The position numbers and the translations under genes were made by a program. Under the pieces are notes generated by a model. It was not told the origin of the DNA, made no database searches, and saw only the letters and a list, made by a program, of their open reading frames with translations. Positions 1-9,439 of a DNA stretch of 64,000 bases are shown here, piece after piece (position 1 is the stretch's first letter; each line of letters begins with the position of its first letter). This stretch comes from Neonectria sp. B-13 (taxonomy: Eukaryota > Ascomycota > Sordariomycetes > Hypocreales > Nectriaceae): contig NOKP01000027.1 of the NCBI GenBank assembly GCA_002682825.1, positions 62,001 to 126,000 of the forward strand, written 5' to 3'.

Positions 1-1226
1 GCAGGGCACGATGGGCGCAAGAGGACGAGCAGGCGAGAAGGCTTTAAGGAGCGAGAAGGCTGGAGATGGAGCGGCGCGGAGGAGGGTTTGAGTTGGTTTG
101 TTGGTGTGGTTTGTGGTGGGTTTGCGGTGGGCGGCGGAGGCTAAAAATCGAGGTGGGATGTGCCCACAGCACGCCCACAGCGAGCCCAGCGAGTCCCGGT
201 GCAGCACGGGCCCGTTCTTGGCGTGAGGGCGAGCCCTTGATTGGCCGTCGGGCTTATCGGAGCTGCGCGATAAGGCATTGGACGGCGTCACGGCATCAGC
301 AGACGCTGAGGCGACCAAGCCTGTTTCTTGTTCCGGCTGCCAAAACGCAGGAATTAGGAACTTGTGAATTTCAACAAGGAATGGTACGAGACACATGGCG
401 AATTAAAACAGTCGGCCCCGGGCAAGCAAGGTTGGCAAGGAATAGCAAGGCCGAGACACACAGATGAGGGGGTCAGCAGCCAAGAAAGATCGTCGGTGGT
501 ATTGCAGCCCAATTCCGTGTTGATGATGCTGAGGGACAGTTCACAGTACATTCATCGCTTGTTTCTTCTTCACTCTTCCTTGCGTGCTCGGCTCGTTGAT
601 GTCGGGCGTCGCAAGCTTCCCACCCACAAGCGGAACTCTAACGGCTGCATCATCGGCTCATGATGGCAATTACTTATAAGTGTGCCAACCCATAGCTTAT
701 ACGAGAGCGGTATCCATCCATCCATCATCCCATCGACTACCTAGGCACGACGTAGATGCTGCCGACACATGTGCACCGGCCCAACAACAAACGGGACGGC
801 AGTGTACACGTGCATCTGTCGGTGTCGTCACACTATGCCCTATTCAAACCACAACAGTCAGCAGATTGATCCAACGACGCAAATAACAACTGTTTGACCA
901 TCAAAGCGTCTCATCTTTTCAGAGAGAAGATTAAGTGCTCGACATGTCAGGACTGCGAGACGTCACCAGCAGCCGAGGCCAATGGATCGTACGTCTCCAG
1001 TCCTGATCCGACTAAGGATGACGATACAAAAGGTTTTCATCATGGTGAGAACTAGGAAGAGAAAAAGAGATGTACAACTCACATTTGCATTGGATCCGTC
1101 CATGCATCCATCTTGGCCGTATTGCAAGACTGAACAATACTCTGACCAAGCCCTCGTTTCAACTCGTTCAAGTCGGTCGGCTCGTTTAATCTTCAAGGAT
1201 ATTCGCAGGCAGCGTTTCGGCTTTGC
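1..1226. other. Left-edge intergenic region
   Basis: No open frame here has a convincing protein-like composition. A TATA-like string (tataag) lies near 675 and a pyrimidine-rich stretch near 905-920, followed by an ATG at 944 in the + direction. From that ATG a weak three-exon model can be built (944-988, 1033-1044, 1129-1230; 52 residues), but it needs a 12-nt exon and matches no family I know. It is treated as a candidate only, in the findings. Confidence 0.4.
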
Positions 1227-1810
1227 CTAGTCGTAGTCCAGTGAATCCAACCCCTTGTCGACAACATCCCAGGTGCGCTTTCGTAAGTCCGGTTTGGGTT
1301 CGGGTCGGCCTCGCTTGGTACCCTTCTTCTTCTTCTTTTTGCTGCTGCGGAAAGATGGTGGGAGAGTCGACGGACCGGTCATGGGCTGTGACTGGGTAGA
1401 TTTTGTATCGCTGAGGTCCATAGCCTCATCCGAAGACGTTGCAGCCTTGGTGCCCGGTTGCTTCTCCTCTTGCTTGCGCAGAGCCTCAAGCTCCGAGTGC
1501 CGAAATATTTCAATTTGCTCATCCGTCAGAGTGCGCTTGACTCCGTCTTCGTAATAGCCAAGGTCGTCTTCCTCTTCCCACGTTTCATAAGTCATGTCAT
1601 CATGAGGTTGATGCTCACCGGACGGGTTTATGAAGGTGCTACCGAATGAGGCGACAGCACTCTGCGAAAAGTGTGCCTGCTGGAAGACAAACAAGTCATC
1701 CTAGCTCCTGTTAGCGATGGGCTCTTAAGCTGCATAAATACAAGACAAACCTGGGAGATATCAGGCACGCCATACTTGGTTGCTGTACCTACATGGTCCG
1801 TCTTGGGCAT
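1227..1810 (-). CDS. Small conserved fungal protein, DUF3807-like
   Basis: Two exons (1810-1751 and 1700-1227) flank a 50-nt phase-0 intron at 1701-1750. The intron has a GTTTGT donor, a GCTAAC branch site and a TAG acceptor. The start is the ATG at 1810; the downstream open frame by itself has no ATG start, so the first exon is needed. The product is 177 residues. It has a conserved-looking block, LTDEQIEIFRHSELEALRK, in the middle and a Lys-rich tail (a run of six K, then KRGRPEPKPDLRKR) that suggests nuclear localisation. The block resembles the fungal DUF3807 family, from memory; no function is known to me. It is convergent with nothing certain on the left. Confidence 0.75.
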
Positions 1811-2115
1811 GTCGGGTGCTGGACGACGGAATCCTGTCGTGGTGAGTTCGCGCCTTGCTCGCTAAAAGTATGAGACGCGACTTGGTCTAAAACTAGTATT
1901 GCATCACGTGCCAACTTCACCACCCCAACCTCAGGTATCATACCTGCCACCCTCAAACAAATAAATCTGCGGGGCGGGAACGGCGACGCTCGGACAGGAC
2001 TCCAGGAAATTATAACTTGCAGGCCACTATGGTATGCCTTTTCCCATCTCTCTGGCTTCAACTTGGGCGGTCCCAGTCCCCGTAATCTCCCAACCGCTGG
2101 CCTAAATGCCATCCA

Positions 2116-2715
2116 TTACTTCGACCGAAGAAGGGCCAAGGCACTTTCAAATGCTCGCACAACCTCGTCATCTGAATGTTCTGTTAGCATCGAATGGAGC
2201 CTCGGTATAGACTAGGTTTGGTTGGCTGGCTCACAATGCTGCTGTTTCTGTACCATATTTTCTTCCGAGAGATTTACAAAGCGGCGTCGCGTCTGTAAGC
2301 GCTTCGCTGCGCGTTCATCGTCATGCGCTGATGCGGCAGACGCCCAAACTTTGAAGTACTTGTCGGTCGTAAGCATCACCGGTTAACAACCCTGTGGTGG
2401 TCGTCTCACCTTGGAAAGGGCATCAGCCTGCTTTAGAATCCCATCCTCATGGTCGTCGGCATCACGCAGCGCCTTCTCGTACCTGGCCTCGAAGTCCTCC
2501 CAGTCGAAAGACGCGAGGGTGCCAGGTGTGCTAGGGGTGTTGGAGCTGGTAGGTTGCTGATCCACGCCTGGCTCGGGCGTTTTGGCATCAGAGTGGGATC
2601 GCTTCTGTGAATCGGACATGACGACGGCCTCCTCCACCGCAATGGGTTTGCTTTCGTGTCCAGGCTCGTGGTTATGGCTTGCATCACCAGGCTGGGACGG
2701 CGGTGGTGAGGCCAT
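2116..2715 (-). CDS. Conserved fungal coiled-coil protein, function unknown
   Basis: Three exons (2715-2410, 2358-2235, 2171-2116) are joined across introns of 51 and 63 nt at 2359-2409 and 2172-2234. Reading phases fit and give 161 residues. The first ~70 residues are Pro/Ser-rich and probably disordered. The rest is predicted helical: FDWEDFEARYEKALRDADDHE, then YFKVWASAASAHDDERAAKR, and a C-terminal VVRAFESALALLRSK. I recognise this as a conserved hypothetical type in Sordariomycetes but cannot assign a role. The start is the ATG at 2715; a CTGCACAG acceptor-like string upstream suggests a 5'UTR intron. Confidence 0.75.
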
Positions 2716-3288
2716 GATGGCTTGCGATCCACTGGTCCTTTTAGATTGTCGACCAAGCAACCGGGGGCCTGTGCAGGCAGCGAGACAGGGTTAGCTCAGC
2801 GTCAGGGACAGAGGCTTTCACAGCAACATTGAAATTGTGCACTGAGATATCAATTTTCTCTCCCAAAGTGACAACTTGAAAGCCTGTATGACTGTGGAAA
2901 TAGCGTGATTGACTGGCCTTTGGTGGATGTTAGCGCGGTGCTGTGTTGTTGGAGGCTGACATTGAATGGTTGACTTGTTCCCCAGCGCAAGGCAACCTTC
3001 AAGGATGCCTGGTGCAGGTGCTGCGGTTGGTTGCCTGCGCCTCAGCCAAATGTGGCTTCGCGGCTCAAGCGCCACATCCCGCAACTCGCCTCGTCAACCC
3101 CGTGACTCGGCACTCCCAACCTTGAAGTCATCCGCCATCCATCCATGTTGATTATCTCAACCCGGAGGGATTTGCAGTTATGTTTGTCAGGTCTCCCAAG
3201 TCCAGCTCCCCCAAGATAATACCATACACCCCCGCCCCGAATTGAAACCACTACGAGAACGCAGCCCGGTGGCGACACTACAGGCACC
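2716..3288. promoter_or_regulatory. Divergent intergenic region before atg14
   Basis: This 570-bp spacer lies between the head of a minus-strand gene and the head of the Atg14-like gene. It presumably holds both promoters. No specific operator or repeat was recognised. Confidence 0.4.
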
Positions 3289-4751
3289 ATGGATTTGGAG
3301 TGTGACATCTGCAACCGCAGCCATGATACCAAGCGCCTACCGTTCCTCTGCGCCGTGGATGCCAGAAACCAGATGTACGAGGGTCGGATGAAAAATTTGC
3401 ACCTTCTCATAGAGAACGAGGGCCTCCAGAAGCAGATCAGTGATCTCTTGGCGGACACTACCACTCCTACCAAGGACCGCAAGGACTCGCTCCAGGCCCA
3501 GCAGCGGATGGCAGAGGATCGGACAACCCAGATCCTCGCCGCCGCCGACAAGCTTAGAAACGACATAAAAGCTGCCAGGGAGGAGATCAAGGCGAAGAAG
3601 GCCGCGCTCTCTCTTCGCAAATCCGATATCGCAGCTGTTTCCGATGGTTTGATAGAACGCAGAGCCAAGCAGCAAAAGGATGTCGAGAGGGCAACCAACG
3701 TGTTTAAGTACCGATGGTCGCAGACCGCAGAAGACATGTCGAGCACTCGTGCTTTCCTGTGCACGGAGGCCGCCCGGCTGTGTGGACTCAAGCGAGTAAA
3801 GAAGGGATCCCCAAGTCACTACGAGTATTATTTGGGGGGTCTCCCAGTCGTCGACTTGACCAATATGAACTGTAAGTTCCAGTTCATGATCAAGTCTTGA
3901 TTATATCTTACTAACCTCTCCCAGCACTATCTCCCGAGGTCATCTCAACTTCCCTTGGTCACGTATCTCACCTCCTCATGCTCGCCTCTCACTACCTCGC
4001 CATTCGCCTCCCTGCAGCCGTCACTCTTCCTCACCGTGACTACCCTCGACCAACCATTTTCAATCTGTCCAGCTCATACAAGCATGGTGATATGAGTTTC
4101 CCCACTCAAACAGGAGTTGCTACCCCTTCCTCCGACCGGTACCCAGAGTCTCAACATGTTCCGCGGCCAAGACCCCTTTTCATCGACAAGCCATTACCAC
4201 AACTTAGCAAAGAAGATCCCGCAGCCTTCTCCTACTTTATCGAGGGTGTCACTCTCCTTGCCTACGACATCGCCTGGGCTTGCAGCACTCAAGGCGTCCC
4301 TATTGGCGATAAGACCTATTTTGAGGATATCTGCAATATGGGTCGCAACCTGCATAGCCTCCTCATAAATCAGCAGACCAATCGCGGTAACATGTTCCCG
4401 ATACCTTCAGCTCCTCAGACTATGAGCTCGGATGCGGAGAATGTCGAGGTGCAGACGAACTGGATGGGTCGGTTCTCTCACGGGACAACGTTCTACTTCC
4501 TTGGCGGCGCTGAAGGCACCGAGTTTGCTAAAAACTTCAAGTTGCCGGGTCCCATGAAGCTTGCCGACAGGCTCAAAAAGAAGTTGGTTAGCGAGGCACC
4601 GGTGCCTGACTGGGAAGTGCTAGAGGATGACGCATGGAAGGTTGAAGACGGGCCTGATAATGCAAGCAACGCTACAGAGGATAAGTCGAGTGAAGGCAAG
4701 AATTCTCCTCGCCGCGGATCTAGTGGTTGGATGAAAGTGAAGAATAGATGA
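3289..4751 (+). CDS. atg14: Atg14-family subunit of autophagy PI3-kinase complex
   Basis: Two exons (3289-3871 and 3925-4751) flank a 53-nt intron at 3872-3924 (GTAAGT donor, TACTAAC branch); phase 1 joins correctly to give 469 residues. The N-terminus carries a Cys cluster (C5, C8, C21) like Atg14/Barkor, then a long Lys/Glu/Gln-rich coiled coil at about 45-145. After the intron comes the conserved helix-strand block LRLPAxVTLPHRDYPRPTIF-type, here IRLPAAVTLPHRDYPRPTIF. Known role of the family: it targets the Vps34-Vps15-Vps30 lipid kinase to the pre-autophagosomal membrane to make PI3P. UVRAG/Vps38 shares the fold, so assignment to that branch is the main alternative. The C-terminal ~50 residues are acidic and Ser-rich. 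Confidence 0.82.
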
Positions 4752-4867
4752 AGCAAACGCACAGTCCGTTGCAATTCTCGAGGCCACTCGAGTATAGTAT
4801 ATCTAATCCACAATCGTCCCATTTATACCTGCCCCTTTAAAACCATACATATCTAACAAATACCTCA

Positions 4868-7800
4868 TCAATCATCCTCCTCACGTGTTTCCTGCTTTTC
4901 CTTCTCGTGTTGGATCATCGCGGCCGGTGAGACAATTCGCACACTCTCCTGAGCTGGGCTGGGTGCGAGGGTGAGCTGACTGAGTCGCCCCGGGGTCCTC
5001 AGGGCCTCGTCTCGGTCTCGCGCTTCAGGATCGCGCTGCTGCGATTGAGGCTGTGTTCTCCGACTTTCATGGAACAACTGAACTGGTCTGCTTTTCTTCT
5101 TCTCATACTTCCTCTGCAGCCTTTCCAACTCCCTTTTCTGAAGGTCTTCGGGTGCCTTTTCGGACTGAGCAGGCGTTGCAGGCTCTGATGGACCGGGAAC
5201 TGAGGGAACGGTGACTACCGGGTTTCCTCCAGGCAGCAATAAGCCGCCCATCATGACTGGTGGGACATTTTCAGTCGGTTGAGGTCGTTGCCTAGGAGCC
5301 GGCGTTGGGGTCATTTGCTCCGCAGCCCTTTGGTTTCCGCCTGGGAACATCATCCCGCCTATCCACCTTGGCGCAACTGGAGTAGAGTCCTCGGACTGTT
5401 TCTGAGTGCTTGCCTCTTGGCTCTCGTCTTCAGAATCCCCAATATCTGGTAATGGAGCTGGCAGAGGCCGCCCGATTTGACCCAGAGAGCCTGTGTTCCC
5501 ACTTGGAACCGTTCGTAGACGTGGCGTCTGCAGTGTATTCGCTTCTTGGGACGTGCTGGAAGTTGGCTCATTCAACTTCCAGCTCATACGTTGGCGGCTC
5601 TTTGGAACTAGTATCTTTCGACCTACAGGCGTGGTTGTGGATGAGGAGGCGGCGGGAGGAGGAGCGCTCTCCTGGGCCTGAATTTGTGAAGCGTCATAGA
5701 AATCATCGTAGGAGGCATCGGTGAAGCCGAGATTAGTACTCGGGGTGATATTGAAAAGGTCTCGAGCAGAGTGGACAGGGGCACCACCACTCTGGTTAGT
5801 GACAGGCTTATATGTTATGTCATTTACCGGAGAGGGGATGCTGAGTCGGGAAAATTGAAGTGCGGGTCTGGAGGAGTCAAGTACAGGCATGTTGGTATTG
5901 ATTCCACGAGGGTCGAACTGAGGGATGTTGGCATTGACCTCAGCACGATGGGTATCCATATCAGCCGGAGGGTTCTGGGTCTCGGTGTCTGTGTTGTCCG
6001 TGGCATTCTCCAATGCAGCCCACATGTCTCTCTCGAGTTGTTCATCAGCAGCCATCTTCTCTGGATCATCCAACATCACCTGGTCCTCTGGAGAAGAGAA
6101 TATAGGGGTGGGAAGTTTCACCACAGGGGCTTGGCTGTAAGGCGTGGAGGGGCTGGTAGTTGGTTCGTCTGGTGGTTGATACTCGGGCATTTGAGCAATA
6201 TCCACGAACTCTCCATGTCCAATCCCCATCTGTTCTCCAACCAAGTGGCTCCAATGCGCTGGGGCGACAGCAAAGCTGCTGCTGTCAAATCCAGGAAGTG
6301 GCGCGTAGTTGTCGAGGACGTCAGTCATCTCAGCCTCAACTGCCTGGGAAGCTTCCGCCGGAATATCCATGCCCTCTGATATGATGGGCTGGTTTGCTTC
6401 GGCGCCTGCTTCCTTCATGGGTGTGTCATCATGATCTAGCGACATGGTACTCTCGTCTGCACCATGTTCCGAGTCAATTTCCATACATTGATGTGGTGGA
6501 GTACTTCGCAGTGAAATTGTTCTGCTCTCGTCGAGTTCCCAATTTTCAGAGCCTTGTTGTGGTTCAGGGGCGAGAGGCTGCTCAGTAGAGACAAGCATCA
6601 GGTCGTCCTGTGGGTGAGACTCCTGCTCAAGATTATCCGACTGTGCTTCCAGGAGAGCTACCAGTCGAGCATTTAGCTGCTCCTCTGAAAAGACCGGTCG
6701 CTCAGAGTCGTCTGGTCCAGAATCGGCTTCAGGGGATCTATAGAGCATCCTGTCAATGTCGTCTTCGTCGATATCCATGGAGTCGTTGTTGAACGTAGGG
6801 GAATTTTCCACCATCGGTGTAGGTTCAGCAACAACATCAATCGTAGGAACTTCGCCAGTCAAAGTAACATTGCCAGCCACATGACGGTCCACATCCACAG
6901 GGGCTTCTTCAATTATAGGAGCTGCTTCAATCATAGGAGCTTCGTCGACCGCAGGAGTTTGTTCGACTTCCGGAGCGATCTCGACCACCGGGATTTCAGA
7001 GACTAGATGACTAGGTGAAATCGGGGGGGAGTCTAGTAACGGAGGCAGCTCGGACATAGGAGAGCCAGATAGAGGAGGTAGTTCAGGAAGGGTTGTCAGG
7101 TCAAGGACTTGAGTATCTCTGATAACTGCTGTGACGTCTTGAAGCTCTGGGGCCTTCGCGTTGTCGATGACAGGGGTGCTGACGATGGTTGGAGTAGGCG
7201 TATTGATAACTGCCGGAGGATCATCTGGGATCTCGATGACGATAGGGACACGGGTGACAGTAGGAGCAACGATAACAGGTGGGATTGCCTGAACCTCGTC
7301 CTCGGATGGGTTCTCCTTGGATGTCTCTCCTTCGGATACTTCCTCTCGAGGCTCGATGTGCTTCTCAGAAGAGTCTTCGGCCCCTGGTATAATAATTGGC
7401 GTAACCTCTTCTGTCACGGCAACCTCCTGTTCAAAGATTCCGGGGCTTTCGGACTTCTCACGGTGGTACAGGGGTCCCTTCTCAGTATAGATGGGTGTCT
7501 TCCCTTTTTCCGTTGATGGGATTGTGTAATCATCATCGGGGATGGGCCCTGTCTCGTCTTCGCTTTTGGTGTCTTCAGCAGTGTCTTCCGTTGCGATAAC
7601 TTCCCGTTCAGTGATACCGACACTCGCAGGCTCCTCGCTAGTATATACGGGTTCATTCCAAACCACAACGGCATTTAAGACGGGAGCGTTGTCATCGACA
7701 GGAGACGGCTCAGGCGGCGCAGAGTCCTTGCTGGTGTCTTGGCTCTTGACACTTGCCTGGTGCTGCTCGAAGAACTTCGCAAAACTAGCCCACATGTTTG

Positions 7801-8647
7801 GAGGGGATGTCTGAGTTCCTCGGTCGCATGTTAAAATCTTTGCAGGAGTCTGAGGGGGCTCGGGGTCCTTGTGGCTCGCCGCAAAGGTATCTTGAGAGAC
7901 CCCGAAGAGTTGTCTCCGAAGCCGCTGAGTTTTGCTCCTTGCCGATTCTCGAGTCTTGATGTCGAATTTAAGAATGCCTAAATCTTCGACCGCTTTTGTC
8001 TCTGGCTTCTGGGTCATTCGTTCGGGATATACGGGTACAAAGTTATCGAAACGGACTTTGGTGCTTTGTCTCTCTTCTTCTTCGGCGAGAAGCCGGCGCA
8101 TCTCGATATCACCTTGCGCGCCAGGAGTTGCGGGAATGTAGCTTTCCACCCAAGCGTCCGGGAAAGAAATTTCAAATTCCTTTGTCAGTCCATGCAAGTC
8201 TGCGAGGCGAATTGCGGCTTGTTGAATGTTCTTGGGGCTTTCCACGGCCGAAAGGAGCATGACAGGGAGAAGAAGATAAGACAGGATATACCAAATGTCA
8301 TCAAAAGCAAAGTGGTCTCTCTCTACTGTGTTGCTGAAGTCGATATATGGCTTAGGAATCATGCGGAAAGCAATCCAGATCGCGGGCAAAGACCAAGGAG
8401 GGAGCTTGAAGTTCTTGGTGGCATGTTGAAAGAGCAGAGCGGTGATGATCCACCTGATAATTGCAGGGCCGCAGCAGAAAAGCCAAAAGAGCAAGTAAAG
8501 ATTGTCGCCAAAGATGAAAAAGAGGTTGTTGCTGGTTTCGCTAAAACCAAAGCAAATCCTGACGTTGGTGAGGCAGGTTCTGACTTCTTCAACGTTGGAC
8601 AATATCGTGTCCCAAATGGGCTCAATCGTATCCCGAATGGACTCCAT
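4868..8647 (-). CDS. Large membrane-anchored acidic protein, unknown function
   Basis: A single open frame of 1259 residues starts at the ATG at 8647. The N-terminus is hydrophobic: about 41-73 (FFIFGDNLYLLFWLFCC onward) and about 118-137 (WYILSYLLLPVMLLSAVE) look like membrane segments. Residues ~200-1000 are very acidic and Pro/Ser/Thr-rich. They include a degenerate E/P/V/I repeat tract (~455-620, of the kind APMIEAAPIIEEAPV) and are probably disordered. Near the C-terminus a short motif occurs twice, GGMMFPGGN (~1097) and GGLLLPGGN (~1134). A Lys/Arg-rich helix follows at ~1165-1190. I do not recognise a family. The layout (membrane anchor plus a long disordered tail with short linear motifs) would suit an organelle or nuclear-envelope tether; that is inference only. 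It is convergent with atg14, 116 bp apart. Confidence 0.75.
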   Translation of the reverse strand: MESIRDTIEPIWDTILSNVEEVRTCLTNVRICFGFSETSNNLFFIFGDNLYLLFWLFCCGPAIIRWIITALLFQHATKNFKLPPWSLPAIWIAFRMIPKPYIDFSNTVERDHFAFDDIWYILSYLLLPVMLLSAVESPKNIQQAAIRLADLHGLTKEFEISFPDAWVESYIPATPGAQGDIEMRRLLAEEEERQSTKVRFDNFVPVYPERMTQKPETKAVEDLGILKFDIKTRESARSKTQRLRRQLFGVSQDTFAASHKDPEPPQTPAKILTCDRGTQTSPPNMWASFAKFFEQHQASVKSQDTSKDSAPPEPSPVDDNAPVLNAVVVWNEPVYTSEEPASVGITEREVIATEDTAEDTKSEDETGPIPDDDYTIPSTEKGKTPIYTEKGPLYHREKSESPGIFEQEVAVTEEVTPIIIPGAEDSSEKHIEPREEVSEGETSKENPSEDEVQAIPPVIVAPTVTRVPIVIEIPDDPPAVINTPTPTIVSTPVIDNAKAPELQDVTAVIRDTQVLDLTTLPELPPLSGSPMSELPPLLDSPPISPSHLVSEIPVVEIAPEVEQTPAVDEAPMIEAAPIIEEAPVDVDRHVAGNVTLTGEVPTIDVVAEPTPMVENSPTFNNDSMDIDEDDIDRMLYRSPEADSGPDDSERPVFSEEQLNARLVALLEAQSDNLEQESHPQDDLMLVSTEQPLAPEPQQGSENWELDESRTISLRSTPPHQCMEIDSEHGADESTMSLDHDDTPMKEAGAEANQPIISEGMDIPAEASQAVEAEMTDVLDNYAPLPGFDSSSFAVAPAHWSHLVGEQMGIGHGEFVDIAQMPEYQPPDEPTTSPSTPYSQAPVVKLPTPIFSSPEDQVMLDDPEKMAADEQLERDMWAALENATDNTDTETQNPPADMDTHRAEVNANIPQFDPRGINTNMPVLDSSRPALQFSRLSIPSPVNDITYKPVTNQSGGAPVHSARDLFNITPSTNLGFTDASYDDFYDASQIQAQESAPPPAASSSTTTPVGRKILVPKSRQRMSWKLNEPTSSTSQEANTLQTPRLRTVPSGNTGSLGQIGRPLPAPLPDIGDSEDESQEASTQKQSEDSTPVAPRWIGGMMFPGGNQRAAEQMTPTPAPRQRPQPTENVPPVMMGGLLLPGGNPVVTVPSVPGPSEPATPAQSEKAPEDLQKRELERLQRKYEKKKSRPVQLFHESRRTQPQSQQRDPEARDRDEALRTPGRLSQLTLAPSPAQESVRIVSPAAMIQHEKEKQETREEDD

Positions 8648-9439
8648 ATCTCTGATGTATTGAATGTTCGGAGGAAGGTATAGGCGATGGCTAGGTAAAG
8701 AATGTAGAGTCGGGAGTATTGTGCGTACAATGAGAAATACGGTATAGTGTGTCGAGTGCGTTTCGAAGAGTGTATTCGAAGAGTGCGTTCGAAGAGTGCG
8801 TTCGAAGAGCGCGTTTCGGTACTATGTTGAGAAAGAGAAGGGAAAGAATAAAATGCGTCGACAGCGGGCAGATTTATATCCTCTTCGGTTGTATGTCAGT
8901 TGGCAGGCAGCTGTCAAGGGGTGGCATTGTGTTCTGCCGTTTGCCGCAGCTGTCACAAGTGAACAGAGAACAGCCACAAAACGCGGAACAAACAAATGGA
9001 TCGTTTCATCAATGGAGTTATCTCGTAGCGGTGAATGAAAACAAAGGACTAAGAATAGCTTCATTGTCAAATTGCGAACACCTCACAGCTGCAAGTCCCT
9101 CTGATTTAGAAGAGATGAATGGAGTGCAAAGCCCGCCTCAAAACGCGTGACGAAATTGATGATTCAAACACAATCGAGGGTAACGAAAAATACTCCCACG
9201 GGACATGTCAGGTTGAATGCGAGTGATATCAGTACCAAACACCGGGCAGTCAGCGCAGGTGTCAACCAGAGTCGGGCCTGATAAAACACACAAAGTCGTG
9301 TTCATTTTTATGTTCCTAGCCGCAACCAACAAAGAGTTGCCTAAATACGTACGCAAACAAGGTATCTCTTTACCCAACGCCGTTGCCTCCATCCGCCCAA
9401 TCATGTCGTTAGTCATTGTCCTGTTCAATCCAAAAATGC
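8648..9439. promoter_or_regulatory. Upstream region of the acidic membrane protein gene
   Basis: This 790-bp spacer separates the head of the 4868-8647 gene from the tail of spc105. It contains a short tandem repeat (8760-8815), annotated separately. Nothing else was recognised. Confidence 0.35.
8760..8815. repeat. 13-nt tandem repeat, about 4 copies
   Basis: The unit TTCGAAGAGTGCG recurs about four times with small variations (one TGTA variant, a GCGC ending). It lies about 115-170 bp upstream of the start codon of the minus-strand 1259-residue protein, so it sits in its probable 5'UTR or promoter. Confidence 0.85.
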
